Assembly: GCF_900114875.1 (NCBI RefSeq)
Contig: NZ_FPKW01000019.1
Span: 1-64,000 of the forward strand
DNA from: Chryseobacterium limigenitum
GTDB taxonomy: Bacteria; Bacteroidota; Bacteroidia; Flavobacteriales; Weeksellaceae
Direction: 5' to 3'
Length of the DNA: 64,000 nt
The translations under genes and the position numbers were made by a program. The notes under the pieces are model-generated. The model was given only the letters and a program-made list of their open reading frames with translations, was not told the origin of the DNA and searched no databases. Below are positions 34,562 through 43,110 of this stretch, in pieces (the first letter of the stretch is position 1; the number at the start of each line of letters is the position of its first letter).

Positions 34562-35404
34562 TTAAAAAACTCTATAAAGATTAAAACCAAAGAAAATCTG
34601 TCCTTTTTCCCATTTTCCGGCTGCATTGGTAAGATATCCGATGTCTGAGTTAAGCTGAGAATTACTGAATACAAGCTGGAAAACGTGTCCCCCTGTTTCT
34701 ATATCCATCCCTACTGATAGAGGATTTTTATAGACACTGTGATTGTCGAAATTCACAAAATATTCTGCATTAATAGAAATTCTTTTAGAAATTTTGTATC
34801 TGCCTCCCAGTCCTGTTAAAAACTGATTTTTATCTTCAACTTTTGGCTCATAAAGATTTTTGTGCACATAGGAAGGTGTTAACTGCAAAGATAAATTCTC
34901 ATTAAATCTTCGAGAAATCAAAGCCTGCGTGAGATAAGAAAGCCTGTCACTGAACTGTAAATGCGGATAATTATCTTTATCCAGATCTGTATTCAGCGCC
35001 AGAACATTATAACCTACAATATCTACAGGAAAATTATCATTTTGCTTTAGAAGACTGTATTTAGCTCCAAGTTCAAAGGTTTTCATATTGGTTTCCCTTG
35101 AAAAACTTAAAGAAAGATTGTCTGTAACCCCATAGATTACTCCCAATTTGGTAGAAGCATCATCCAGACCGAAGAAGTTTTTAAAACCTGTGCTGATGTC
35201 TCCAAAACGGTGCGCAACGACGATATACCATTCGTTCTTTGCTGTAAGTTTGGTAGATTGCGCCGTAACAATCTGTAAGCCTTTGAAAGCTGGCTGTGAG
35301 GTGTCGGTATTTGTCTTGATGGTGTCAATATCTTTTAACAAATCTTCCTGAGAAAAAGCAAGACTTGATGAAAGCATCGACAAAAATAATAAAGTTTTTG
35401 TCAT
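34562..35404 (-). CDS. DUF5777-family outer-membrane beta-barrel protein
   Basis: 280 residues with a signal peptide (LLFLSMLSSSLAFSQ). The mature part matches DUF5777: QIVTAQSTKLTAKNEWYIVVAHRFGDISTGFKNFFGLDDA is the family's opening strand-turn. It then alternates barrel strands and ends in the aromatic FFGFNLYRVF. First gene of the operon. In other Bacteroidota such barrels are found beside c-type cytochromes and YceI proteins, which hints at a barrel-sheathed redox path across the outer membrane (inference). A Crp-type site lies 56 nt upstream. Confidence 0.88.
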   Translation of the reverse strand: MTKTLLFLSMLSSSLAFSQEDLLKDIDTIKTNTDTSQPAFKGLQIVTAQSTKLTAKNEWYIVVAHRFGDISTGFKNFFGLDDASTKLGVIYGVTDNLSLSFSRETNMKTFELGAKYSLLKQNDNFPVDIVGYNVLALNTDLDKDNYPHLQFSDRLSYLTQALISRRFNENLSLQLTPSYVHKNLYEPKVEDKNQFLTGLGGRYKISKRISINAEYFVNFDNHSVYKNPLSVGMDIETGGHVFQLVFSNSQLNSDIGYLTNAAGKWEKGQIFFGFNLYRVF

Positions 35405-35428
35405 ATAAATTTTTTAGAAATAATATAA

Positions 35429-35473
35429 CAAACTTATACAGTTATGAATTCAAAAATGTGTGATAAAAGTCAC
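35429..35473 (-). promoter_or_regulatory. Crp/Fnr-type site and -7 box of the redox operon
   Basis: GTGA (35460-35463), 6 nt, TCAC (35470-35473) is a perfect palindrome. On the minus strand TAAGTTTG (35429-35436) lies downstream; the predicted start of transcription at about 35425 puts the palindrome centre at -41.5, the class II activator position. No TTG is found at the usual -33 distance, which fits an activator-dependent promoter. The Crp/Fnr gene ends 53 nt upstream. Confidence 0.7.
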
Positions 35474-35525
35474 CGAATAAATAGTTTTTATCAATTGTAA
35501 TATTAAAACAATTAAACATTATTTA

Positions 35526-36203
35526 TTAGAATTGACTAACATTTTCATTTATAGGTATTTTGATTCCTTCTTTCGTTTGAGTAATTTCGCCTTCATTTTC
35601 TATTTTTTTCAAAACTCGGCTTACAACTTCTCGGGAAGTACCAAGATTATTGGCAATTTCTCGGTGTGTTAATTTTATCGGATTATTTCCTGTTAAAGAA
35701 ATCTGTTGTTTAATATAACTTAAAACTCTTCTGTCCAGCCTATGAAAAACGGCTTCATTCACCATATTCATAACATCCGAAAAACGTTTGTCATATTCAT
35801 GATAAAAAATTCTGTTGATTTCCGGAAACCTGATCAGCCACTCGTGTACAGTAGAAACCGGAACCAAAAGAATTTCAGATTCTTCTTCCGCAACAGCATA
35901 AACCCGGCTTATGCAATCGGTAAAAATAGAGGAAAAGGTCATTAAACAACTGTCGTTAGGCCTTATGTAATAGTAAATTAATTCTCGCCCATCATTTAAA
36001 GAAAAAACTTTTACAGATCCTTTTATGACGAAAGGAACATATTTGTTCTTCTGCCCGTCCCGAACAATTTCTGTCTTTGCTTTTACATTCGTTATAATCC
36101 CGTGTTTTTGAAGTTCAGTTGAAAAATCAGCACCCAAAAACCCAAATTTATTAAGAATAAACTGATTATTTATCATATCTACTGTATCAACATTAAAAAA
36201 CAA
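35526..36203 (-). CDS. Crp/Fnr-family transcriptional regulator
   Basis: 225 residues. The N-terminal cyclic-nucleotide-type domain (about 20-130) contains VIKGSVKVFSLNDGRELIYYYIRPNDSC and lacks an N-terminal Cys cluster, so it is not a classical Fe-S Fnr. The C-terminal helix-turn-helix (about 176-205) is KLTHREIANNLGTSREVVSRVLKKIE. Recognition-helix residues Arg191, Glu192 and Arg196 match those of Crp (R-E-x-x-x-R), which read GTGA. Exactly such a half-site pair lies in front of the next operon. It probably activates the DUF5777-cytochrome operon. Confidence 0.92.
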   Translation of the reverse strand: MFFNVDTVDMINNQFILNKFGFLGADFSTELQKHGIITNVKAKTEIVRDGQKNKYVPFVIKGSVKVFSLNDGRELIYYYIRPNDSCLMTFSSIFTDCISRVYAVAEEESEILLVPVSTVHEWLIRFPEINRIFYHEYDKRFSDVMNMVNEAVFHRLDRRVLSYIKQQISLTGNNPIKLTHREIANNLGTSREVVSRVLKKIENEGEITQTKEGIKIPINENVSQF

Positions 36204-36261
36204 ATATAAAGAATATCAAGATAGGAAAATAGTAAGTTTTAATAATTAATGAAATAAAAAA

Positions 36262-36333
36262 GAGACTGTCCGAAATGGGCAGTCTCTTTTGATGTACATG
36301 GTCACATTAAGCTGTTTTTTTTCGGACAGCCTC
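36262..36333. mobile_element. 72-bp MITE-like element or IS-end remnant acting as terminator
   Basis: GAGACTGTCCGAAA (36262-36275) and the reverse complement of 36320-36333 (GAGGCTGTCCGAAA) match at 13 of 14 positions. GAGGCTGTC-type ends resemble those of several insertion-sequence families. The left part also folds as GAGACTGTCC/GGGCAGTCTC with a T-run on the minus strand, so it can end the TonB-receptor transcript. No target duplication is evident. Confidence 0.55.
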
Positions 36334-36355
36334 CTCTATTGTTATAAATAATGAT

Positions 36356-38506
36356 TTATAAATTGTATTTCAGATTCAGCCCGTAAAAGAAATAAGCTTT
36401 ACTTGAGCCTGGATTAAGATCTGTTGCAACGCCTTTCGGGTAACCATTTCCTGCATCTGCATCATTAATGCTGTTTCCTAAGAATAGGAAAGTATAGTTA
36501 ATCTGATTGGTAAGATTATTCCCCATAACATAAGCATCAACATCAAATTTTCCGAAAGATTTTTTATATCCTACTTTTGAATTAAGCAGACCAAAACCTT
36601 TTACAAGATTTGTATTGGCAAAATCTGTATATACATTTCCTAAATAGTTATAGGTATTTATAAGGTAAAAGCCCGGTTTTGTATATAAATCTAATCCTAA
36701 TGCATATTTATTTCTCGGAACTCCCACTACTGTTTTATGATCATATACCTGATCTCCACCTAACAATCTTGTAGAAAAGTCTTTATACTTTGCATCATAA
36801 TATGAAAGATTGACAAATGGAACAATTCTATTAAGGAATGAGTTGTCGTTTTTGTACTGATATCCTACGCTGACTTCCAAACCATTGTTTTTCTGGCTAC
36901 CTGTATTTGCCCAATAAGTCTGGTTACCGGAGTTAGGGATTACCAATTGCGTAAGTTTATTAGAATAATCTATTCTGAACAAAGAAACCTGATAATCTAG
37001 CTTGGTATCCATTAATAAGCCATGTACACTGAAATCTACCATTTTTGCGCGTTCAGGTTTCAGATCATTATTAGCGGTATTTGTATAATTTATAAAAGAT
37101 GAACTTGCTGTAGGAGCATTGTATCCTTCACTATAGCTTACATTAAAAATCTGATGCTTCCATTCTTTCTGTAAAGCAAAATGTGGAGTATACGCCGTTT
37201 CATACTGTTTTCCGAAAGACTGGTCTTTTTTCCCCGCAATTAATCCGGAAATCACATACAAATCTTTTCTGTCATAATTAGTTTTATTCGCGCTTACTCC
37301 TGCAAGCAAAGTAAGAGCCCATGGCTTATAAGTCAAATAATCAATTGCAAAATAAGTTGCCTGATTATTGTTATATTTGAAATATGAAGCTCCGTTGATT
37401 CCCGTTGTTTCCAAAGGATTTGTTATTGATCCTGTAAAACGATAGCTCGAAGTGGTAGACATAGAATTTTGTATTTCTGTCCCAAAATCTAATCTGTTCT
37501 CAAAATTATCAAATTCTTTTTTAAGTGTAAAAGTAGAACGAAGCCCAACATTTGGCGAACTTGTTATACCGTAAGCTCCGGCAGAAGTACTTTCTGTATT
37601 ACCATTATAGTAGAATAATGTTGTATAGTTTCTAAAATTGGGCGTAATATTGATCGTATTGCTTAATCCCACTCTGGTTGATTTGATCTTCGTTCCTGAA
37701 TTTTTACGAATATAAGCCGGATTTCCGTTATCAATACCTGCATAGTAATCATCATAAGAAATCTGTCCTGATGTATGCTCATATGAATAAGCCTGGCTTC
37801 CAAAGAAACTCAGTTGATCTTTTTCTCCTAACTTTATTGTTCCGTTTACATTGAAGAAATTTTTCAGCCCGCCTCCGTTTGGTCTGTAGCCATCAGTTTC
37901 AAGATGCCCATAAGCTGCATTCACTGAATAGTTCTCGTCTGCAGCGTTCAGCTGTGTACGTGACTGAAAGGTTTTGAAAGCACCAACTAATACATTTTCC
38001 GAAACAGATACTCCTTTTGTAAAATCAGGGCGGGTGTAGAAACGTACAGCGCCACCTGTTCCACCGCCATACATTGTGGCAGCAGGGCCTTTTATGACCT
38101 CCACATTATTCACATACGCAAAATCAACATCATCCAGAACAGTTATTCCTTCTGCTGTAGTAAGTGGCATATTGTTCCAATATGCTTTGACACCCCAGTT
38201 ATTGAACTTCTGATCATTACCATATCCGCGAACAACCAGTCTCTGACCTCCAAAATTAGTCCGCTTATCTACCTGCAAACCAGACATTGTAGATAATGTC
38301 TGATCAATAGCTGCAGGATTATTTCTGTTGAGTTCTTCTTCTGAAAGTGTTTCAACAGACTGTCCGTGTCTTTTGAATTCTGCACGTTCCTGCTTTAATT
38401 TCTTTCTTCCCAGTATAATTACTTCCGTTATTGAGCTCTCCTGTGATTGTTGAGCATTCGCAATTGTACAGCATAATACAGCTGCAACACCTATATATTT
38501 TTTCAT
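36356..38506 (-). CDS. TonB-dependent outer-membrane receptor
   Basis: 716 residues. Signal peptide MKKYIGVAAVLCCTIANAQ, plug domain (about 25-165: EVIILGRKKLKQERAEFKRHGQSVETLSEEEL, QRLVVRGYGNDQ, VEVIKGPAATMYGGGTGGAVRF) and a 22-strand barrel ending ...AYFFYGLNLKYNL. It belongs to the siderophore-receptor (FecA-like) branch, not the SusC branch. It lacks the N-terminal carboxypeptidase-like extension and the signalling domain. It should take up an iron chelate or other ligand with energy from TonB. Last gene of a four-gene operon with a secreted beta-propeller. Confidence 0.93.
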   Translation of the reverse strand: MKKYIGVAAVLCCTIANAQQSQESSITEVIILGRKKLKQERAEFKRHGQSVETLSEEELNRNNPAAIDQTLSTMSGLQVDKRTNFGGQRLVVRGYGNDQKFNNWGVKAYWNNMPLTTAEGITVLDDVDFAYVNNVEVIKGPAATMYGGGTGGAVRFYTRPDFTKGVSVSENVLVGAFKTFQSRTQLNAADENYSVNAAYGHLETDGYRPNGGGLKNFFNVNGTIKLGEKDQLSFFGSQAYSYEHTSGQISYDDYYAGIDNGNPAYIRKNSGTKIKSTRVGLSNTINITPNFRNYTTLFYYNGNTESTSAGAYGITSSPNVGLRSTFTLKKEFDNFENRLDFGTEIQNSMSTTSSYRFTGSITNPLETTGINGASYFKYNNNQATYFAIDYLTYKPWALTLLAGVSANKTNYDRKDLYVISGLIAGKKDQSFGKQYETAYTPHFALQKEWKHQIFNVSYSEGYNAPTASSSFINYTNTANNDLKPERAKMVDFSVHGLLMDTKLDYQVSLFRIDYSNKLTQLVIPNSGNQTYWANTGSQKNNGLEVSVGYQYKNDNSFLNRIVPFVNLSYYDAKYKDFSTRLLGGDQVYDHKTVVGVPRNKYALGLDLYTKPGFYLINTYNYLGNVYTDFANTNLVKGFGLLNSKVGYKKSFGKFDVDAYVMGNNLTNQINYTFLFLGNSINDADAGNGYPKGVATDLNPGSSKAYFFYGLNLKYNL

Positions 38507-38543
38507 CGATTAAAATTTATTGTCATTACCCTTTTTATGCATT

Positions 38544-39104
38544 TCAAGTCTGAAGCTTACTTCTGGTTTCCGGAGGCGGAATTGTTATTGACAAATAAAA
38601 TGTATTTTCTAATCGTTTAAACTGGTTTATTCTTATAATTGAATAGAAGGGTTTTAAAAAAATAAATTCTTTCTGGTCGAAAATTGCCAGGGAATTGAAT
38701 GTCTTTAAAATATTTTTATGGGGTTGCAGTAGGTCAATCTGCTTTTGTATAGACTTTTTGGGGGTTATAAAAAACTTTGAAAGTTTTACTAATGAATTAA
38801 TTACAATATCTTTTTTATCTGTATAACAATAAAAATACTTCACCCCTTTTATAACAGTGATCTTAATAACATCATAAGAAAAACCATTCAGTACAAATTC
38901 TTTCTCTTCTTTCCATTCTGCTTTCGCTAAGTCTTTTTCAGTGAAGCATACTGTTTCTGAGTTATCAAATTTGTTTTTTGAAATATCGTATTGAGTTTTT
39001 TCGTATACTTCACTTTTAATATAGGAAATAACAGGATGAATCACATTAATAAATAATACGACTAAAGGAAGACATAAAAGTATAAAGAATAATTTTTTAT
39101 GCAA
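38544..39104 (-). CDS. Membrane-anchored protein of unknown function
   Basis: 186 residues. The N-terminal hydrophobic helix (FFILLCLPLVVLFINVIHPVISYI) has no clear cleavage site. It is followed by a soluble, lysine-rich part with FSYDVIKITVIKGVKYFYCYTDKKD and a C-terminal PPPETRSKLQT. It lies 37 nt before the TonB receptor and 8 nt after the lipoprotein gene, in the same operon. The layout resembles the small helper proteins found beside TonB receptors in Bacteroidota, but no family is recognised. Confidence 0.7.
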   Translation of the reverse strand: MHKKLFFILLCLPLVVLFINVIHPVISYIKSEVYEKTQYDISKNKFDNSETVCFTEKDLAKAEWKEEKEFVLNGFSYDVIKITVIKGVKYFYCYTDKKDIVINSLVKLSKFFITPKKSIQKQIDLLQPHKNILKTFNSLAIFDQKEFIFLKPFYSIIRINQFKRLENTFYLSITIPPPETRSKLQT

Positions 39105-39112
39105 AGAAAATA

Positions 39113-39592
39113 TTATTGTCTTTGGGGAATTAGATCCCCTGTTGGTTCAACTGAAATAAATTTCGGAATATTTATTTTGTAAAGCTTTTTGGAATCTTTT
39201 ACTGTATATTCCATCCAATTTTCTTTTAGATTAAGTTTTTGAGAACGCTCTCTACTTTCAACAGATGATCCTGAAGGCATGTTTTCAAAATTATCTGTCT
39301 GATCAGTACTCTGAAAATTACCGTTTACGATAATCATATTTCCAGAATTACTCTGAGTAAAATTGATGGTATTTCCTTCAGCTTTTAAAGATTTTACGGT
39401 AATAATGTCTTTATTATTTTTAATCTTTAATTTTAGGGTATACATCGTTCCTTTCACTCTGTCTCTTCCACCAAACCATTCTGTTTTTTCTGCCGAAATT
39501 AAGGATACTTTACCTTGATATAATGAGGAAATCGGCGCTTTACAAGAAAGCGCCAATATCCAGAATATCATTGTAAATAATTGATTATTCAT
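39113..39592 (-). CDS. Predicted lipoprotein
   Basis: 159 residues. A lipobox (ILALSC, Cys17) ends the signal peptide. The mature part is beta-rich with KVSLISAEKTEWFGGRDRVKGTMYTLKLKIKNN and a Ser/Glu-rich loop (SGSSVESRERSQ). It is 2 nt after the secreted beta-propeller gene and 8 nt before the next gene. The combination suggests a complex with the receptor in the outer membrane. Family unknown. Confidence 0.72.
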   Translation of the reverse strand: MNNQLFTMIFWILALSCKAPISSLYQGKVSLISAEKTEWFGGRDRVKGTMYTLKLKIKNNKDIITVKSLKAEGNTINFTQSNSGNMIIVNGNFQSTDQTDNFENMPSGSSVESRERSQKLNLKENWMEYTVKDSKKLYKINIPKFISVEPTGDLIPQRQ

Positions 39593-39594
39593 CT

Positions 39595-42444
39595 TTAATC
39601 ATCGTCACCATCATTATTTATTTTTCCAATTACCAGGAAGTTTCCGCTGTATACTATTTCTCCTTTGGCTTCAGCTTTCAGAACGTAATTTCCAGGGGTT
39701 AATCTTTGACCAAATTCTTCATCAGACTTCACATTTTTCCTGTTATATACCAATCTTCCCGATCCGTCAAATATGGTTATATCTACCGCATCGTATTTAG
39801 AACTATCAAATCTCAAATGTGAAATACCTTTTGAGGGGTTTGGATATATTCTGGTAACATCTTTTTTAGATTTTACTTCTCCTGTTGCTAAATTAACTAC
39901 AGTATTCTGCGTTGTCCATGCTCCTCTTCCATAAGTAGAAACCATTACAGTTCTGGTAGAAGGTCGGTAATCTAAATTTGTAATTCTTATATTCCCAATA
40001 TTTCCTGAAATTGAAGCCCAGCTTGGTGAGGCCGAAAGAAAATTTGTTGTTCCCCAAACTCCCATTTCTGTTCCTATAATCACTTCGTTTGCATCATCAG
40101 GATTTCTTAATACTGTTCTTACAGGCATATCAGGAAGATTGCCCTCTTTGTTTTGCCATGTAGTTCCCCCATCGGTAGAATAGAATATACTTGTAAGATT
40201 ATAATTAGATAATGTCACAATAATTTCGTTCTCATTCGCTCCAAATTCTATGTCAGAAATTGTTCCTGCTGCCGGAGTTGTTATGGCTGTAGAAGCATAA
40301 GATGTTGTGTTGGCATTTGTTATCTTAAAAATTCTACCCAAATTAGTCCCTACAAATAACTTAGTAGATGCAGTTGTATAAGGAGAAACTTTCATCCAAG
40401 AAATCTGTTCGCCACTTTGTGCTGTTCCTGCAGTAACGATATCATTTGTAAATGTTGTAGAAGTTGCAGAAAGACCACCTGTTCTGAAAAGCGTCAATCC
40501 TGAACGGTAAGAATAGAATACATTATTTATTCTATCTAATGCAATTTCATTTACAAAATGTCCATAAGCATTTCTATTAGCAGTTGATAGTAGATAATAA
40601 CTATTGTTTGTCAGTAAATAATGATTGTTATAAACATAACTTGCAATTTCATAATTATCCTGGTCATCATATTCCGTATACATTCCGTCTCCTCCTGTAG
40701 CAGCTTGGCTGGTAAGGAAGTTGTTTGCCAATGGGGCACCATACAGCCACCATGAACCATTATCCTGCGCACCTGCTAATAATTCTTCATTAGCGGGGGT
40801 TTTTGTAGGATTAAGCATTGCGCTGTAAAATTGTGTTACATTATATCTCGTATTTCTCGCTGAAAAACCGGTAGTTGTAGCAATATTATTTTTATTTGCT
40901 ACAAAAAAAACTCCTCCGTCATTTCCAAACATCATTTGATTTGTAGCATAGTTATTAAAAGGATTAAAAACTATTGCGTGCTGATCTGCATGTACAGTTG
41001 AAACCTGCAAGGCGGCCATATTATTGTTGTTTGACCATTTTGAAATCTGTGTCCAGCTTGCTCCGCCATTGGTTGATTTATACAAATCAATTCCTCCAAT
41101 ATATAGTATATTGTCATTTTGAGGATCTGCTGCAATTACAAGATCATAAAAAGATTGCCCTCTTGTAAAATCATTTGCAGGAATACTTGTATCTGTGGCG
41201 GTAGGTAATGTTACCACTGGTGAAGCATCATTGGTTGACTGCCATGTAGTTCCTCCGTCTGTGGACCTTGCAATACGTATTGGTTCTGAAGTGCTATTTG
41301 CCCCCTGCATGAAAGCATACACTTTATTCGCATCTGTTTTAGAAAGAGTAAAGTTTACTCTTGATCCGGCATTTCCGACGTTATAGACCACATTAAAAGT
41401 ATTGCCGTCTGTAGACTTGAAAATTCTGCCTCCTGCATCTATGTTTGAAAATCTTGAACTTTTAGTAGAAACCCAAACAGCATTATCTGCTCCGATCTCT
41501 ATCTGCTGAATAGCATATCCTGTTGTACTCGTAAGTCCTGTTGTGGTATTTAATGCTAATAAATTGGTATTCTTTGTAAATGTAGCTCCTCCGTCTGTTG
41601 ATTTATATAATCCTGCCTGACTTAATCCCTGCCATCCATCATTGAATGAGATTCCTACATAAGACCCGCTCACACCTGCATAAACCTCAGAAGTACCGCC
41701 ATTATTTCTTACCTTAATATCATTGATATAAAAGTTACCGTTTCTAATTCCGCTGGAAGAATATGTTACCGGGATTGTAAAAATCTGTGTCCATGTAGTA
41801 CCTCCGTCTGCAGACTTCCATATTCCTGAACCTACTGCATCAGCAGTCGCAGATTCTCCTGTACCTACATATATAACTTGGGGATTATTCGGATCATAAG
41901 TAATGCATACAACTGAAGTATTTGCCCAAAAAGTACTTAGCGGTGTCCACTCATTAGTACTAATTGAAGGATCCTGGTTTACCCAAAGTCCTCCAGAAAC
42001 TCCTCCTGCAAAAACTCTTTTGCCGGCAGGATCGTTCGGGTCAAACATAATTGCTCTTGTTCTTCCTCCTACACTGTACGGACCTCTTTCTATCCAAGGC
42101 TCATTAACTATTTTTGCTGTAGAAGAAGTATTGCTAGAAATAAAAGACATCTGCTTGGTAGGGGCATACTTTCCTTCCTTGATGTCTTTATTTACTTTTA
42201 CAAGTCCTTCAAAATTCGTTTGTCCTGTAACAGGATCCATCGTTCTCTTGTAATCTTCTTCATTATATAAATTAGGCGGGATTCCAGCATTTTTATCAAG
42301 TTTATGCTGTTTTTTTAGACCTTTTTCATATTTGGCATATAATTGCTGTAACTGCTTTACATCAACTTTAGTTTTATTTTGAGCAGAAATAAAAGGAGTT
42401 CCTAAAACTAAAATTACTGTAACAGAAAATAATTTTGATTTCAT
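39595..42444 (-). CDS. Large secreted VPS10/BNR-type beta-propeller with T9SS sorting domain
   Basis: 949 residues. Signal peptide (VILVLGTPFISAQ), a charged helical stretch (about 25-115), then repeated Asp-box blades: KSADGGTTWTQI, KSTDGGATFTKN, RSTDGGTTWQST, KSTNGGASWTQI and YSTDGGTTWQNK. Between them lie GTGES and GNDGGVFF turns, as in sortilin/VPS10-type 10-bladed propellers and glycoside-hydrolase-like sialidase folds. A type-A Por sorting domain ends it (RIYPNPSKGISHLRF...NRKNVKSDEEFGQRLTPGNYVLK). Surface or secreted binding or hydrolytic protein. First gene of the operon leading to a TonB receptor. Confidence 0.9.
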   Translation of the reverse strand: MKSKLFSVTVILVLGTPFISAQNKTKVDVKQLQQLYAKYEKGLKKQHKLDKNAGIPPNLYNEEDYKRTMDPVTGQTNFEGLVKVNKDIKEGKYAPTKQMSFISSNTSSTAKIVNEPWIERGPYSVGGRTRAIMFDPNDPAGKRVFAGGVSGGLWVNQDPSISTNEWTPLSTFWANTSVVCITYDPNNPQVIYVGTGESATADAVGSGIWKSADGGTTWTQIFTIPVTYSSSGIRNGNFYINDIKVRNNGGTSEVYAGVSGSYVGISFNDGWQGLSQAGLYKSTDGGATFTKNTNLLALNTTTGLTSTTGYAIQQIEIGADNAVWVSTKSSRFSNIDAGGRIFKSTDGNTFNVVYNVGNAGSRVNFTLSKTDANKVYAFMQGANSTSEPIRIARSTDGGTTWQSTNDASPVVTLPTATDTSIPANDFTRGQSFYDLVIAADPQNDNILYIGGIDLYKSTNGGASWTQISKWSNNNNMAALQVSTVHADQHAIVFNPFNNYATNQMMFGNDGGVFFVANKNNIATTTGFSARNTRYNVTQFYSAMLNPTKTPANEELLAGAQDNGSWWLYGAPLANNFLTSQAATGGDGMYTEYDDQDNYEIASYVYNNHYLLTNNSYYLLSTANRNAYGHFVNEIALDRINNVFYSYRSGLTLFRTGGLSATSTTFTNDIVTAGTAQSGEQISWMKVSPYTTASTKLFVGTNLGRIFKITNANTTSYASTAITTPAAGTISDIEFGANENEIIVTLSNYNLTSIFYSTDGGTTWQNKEGNLPDMPVRTVLRNPDDANEVIIGTEMGVWGTTNFLSASPSWASISGNIGNIRITNLDYRPSTRTVMVSTYGRGAWTTQNTVVNLATGEVKSKKDVTRIYPNPSKGISHLRFDSSKYDAVDITIFDGSGRLVYNRKNVKSDEEFGQRLTPGNYVLKAEAKGEIVYSGNFLVIGKINNDGDDD

Positions 42445-42536
42445 TTTGTTTTTTTGTAAATATAATAAACATTCCTGAAAATTTTATATTTGGATAATGA
42501 AATTATAAAAATTAATTTCAGTCAGAATTTACAATA

Positions 42537-42568
42537 AAAAATGCCCCAATAAAATTTGAGGCATTCTT
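42537..42568 (-). terminator. Hairpin terminator upstream of the beta-propeller operon
   Basis: On the minus strand AATGCCTCA pairs with TGGGGCATT (positions 42540-42565), followed by TTTTTTA. It would stop any transcript coming from the rpoBC side. Confidence 0.75.
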
Positions 42569-42577
42569 ATGTATATT

Positions 42578-42657
42578 AAGAAAATCTTACGCTTGTATGC
42601 TGTTTTCACCTAATTAAAGGTTCAACTTCTTTGATCTCTCCGGACTGCTGCTCGTAG
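42578..42657 (-). pseudogene. Partial, frameshifted copy of the DUF3467 gene 3' end
   Basis: About 80 nt match the 3' end of the gene at 43111-43419, position by position at an offset of about 524. The minus strand still reads YEQQSGEIKEVEP and then diverges, because 2 nt are missing, to LIR and a stop. It is either a duplication relic or the trace of a former second gene. Confidence 0.75.
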
Positions 42658-42684
42658 CTAAAACGACTGCAAATAAGTAACTAA

Positions 42685-43050
42685 TTAAGACTCAAAAAAG
42701 AAAGAGACATCATTCAGCAGAAAGAAATGGAAGCCAAAGAATTAAAGCTTAAAATAAATGAATCTTTTGAAGAGGTTGTACAGCTTGCCAAAGATAACAG
42801 CCCGGAGTTTTTCATAAGATTTCAGGAGGTGATCCAAAAGTTTGTTCTGCAATCCTGAAAATTAATCCGAACTTGGTAAGCAGTGAACTAAGATTCTGCG
42901 CTTTATTATTTCTTAATTTTTCTACCAAAGATATTGCAGAATATACTTTCACATCACCAAAAACGGTCCAAAACCGGAAAAAATGGAATACGAAAAAAAC
43001 TTAACATTTCTTCAGACACAGATCTTTATATCTGGTTCAAAAATCTATAA
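42685..43050 (+). pseudogene. C-terminal fragment of a TPR/LuxR-type regulator, two frameshifts
   Basis: Reading across three frames gives LRLKKERDIIQQKEMEAKEL...NESFEEVVQLAKDNSPEFFIRFQEVIQKF, then (after a shift near 42845) SAILKINPNLVSSELRFCALLFLNFSTKDIAEYTFTS and PKTVQNRKKW. After a second shift near 42985 it reads KKLNISSDTDLYIWFKNL and stops at 43050. This is the coiled-coil and C-terminal helix-turn-helix of the large Bacteroidota regulators with N-terminal repeats. The N-terminal part is gone and nothing intact can be made. Confidence 0.75.
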
Positions 43051-43054
43051 AAAA

Positions 43055-43090
43055 TAAATCCCGTCTCGTAATAGAACGAAACGGGATTAT
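43055..43090 (-). terminator. Terminator of the rpoBC-DUF3467 operon
   Basis: AATCCCGTCTCGT (43057-43069) pairs with ACGAAACGGGATT (43076-43088) with one mismatch or G-T. T-run on the minus strand. It lies 21 nt after the DUF3467 stop. Confidence 0.85.
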
Positions 43091-43110
43091 TTATATGCTA
43101 AGAGAAAATC

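Noticed and set aside
36262..36333. A tRNA or small RNA gene in the hairpin region after the TonB receptor
   Set aside because: No cloverleaf can be drawn; the pairing is explained by inverted ends and a terminator.
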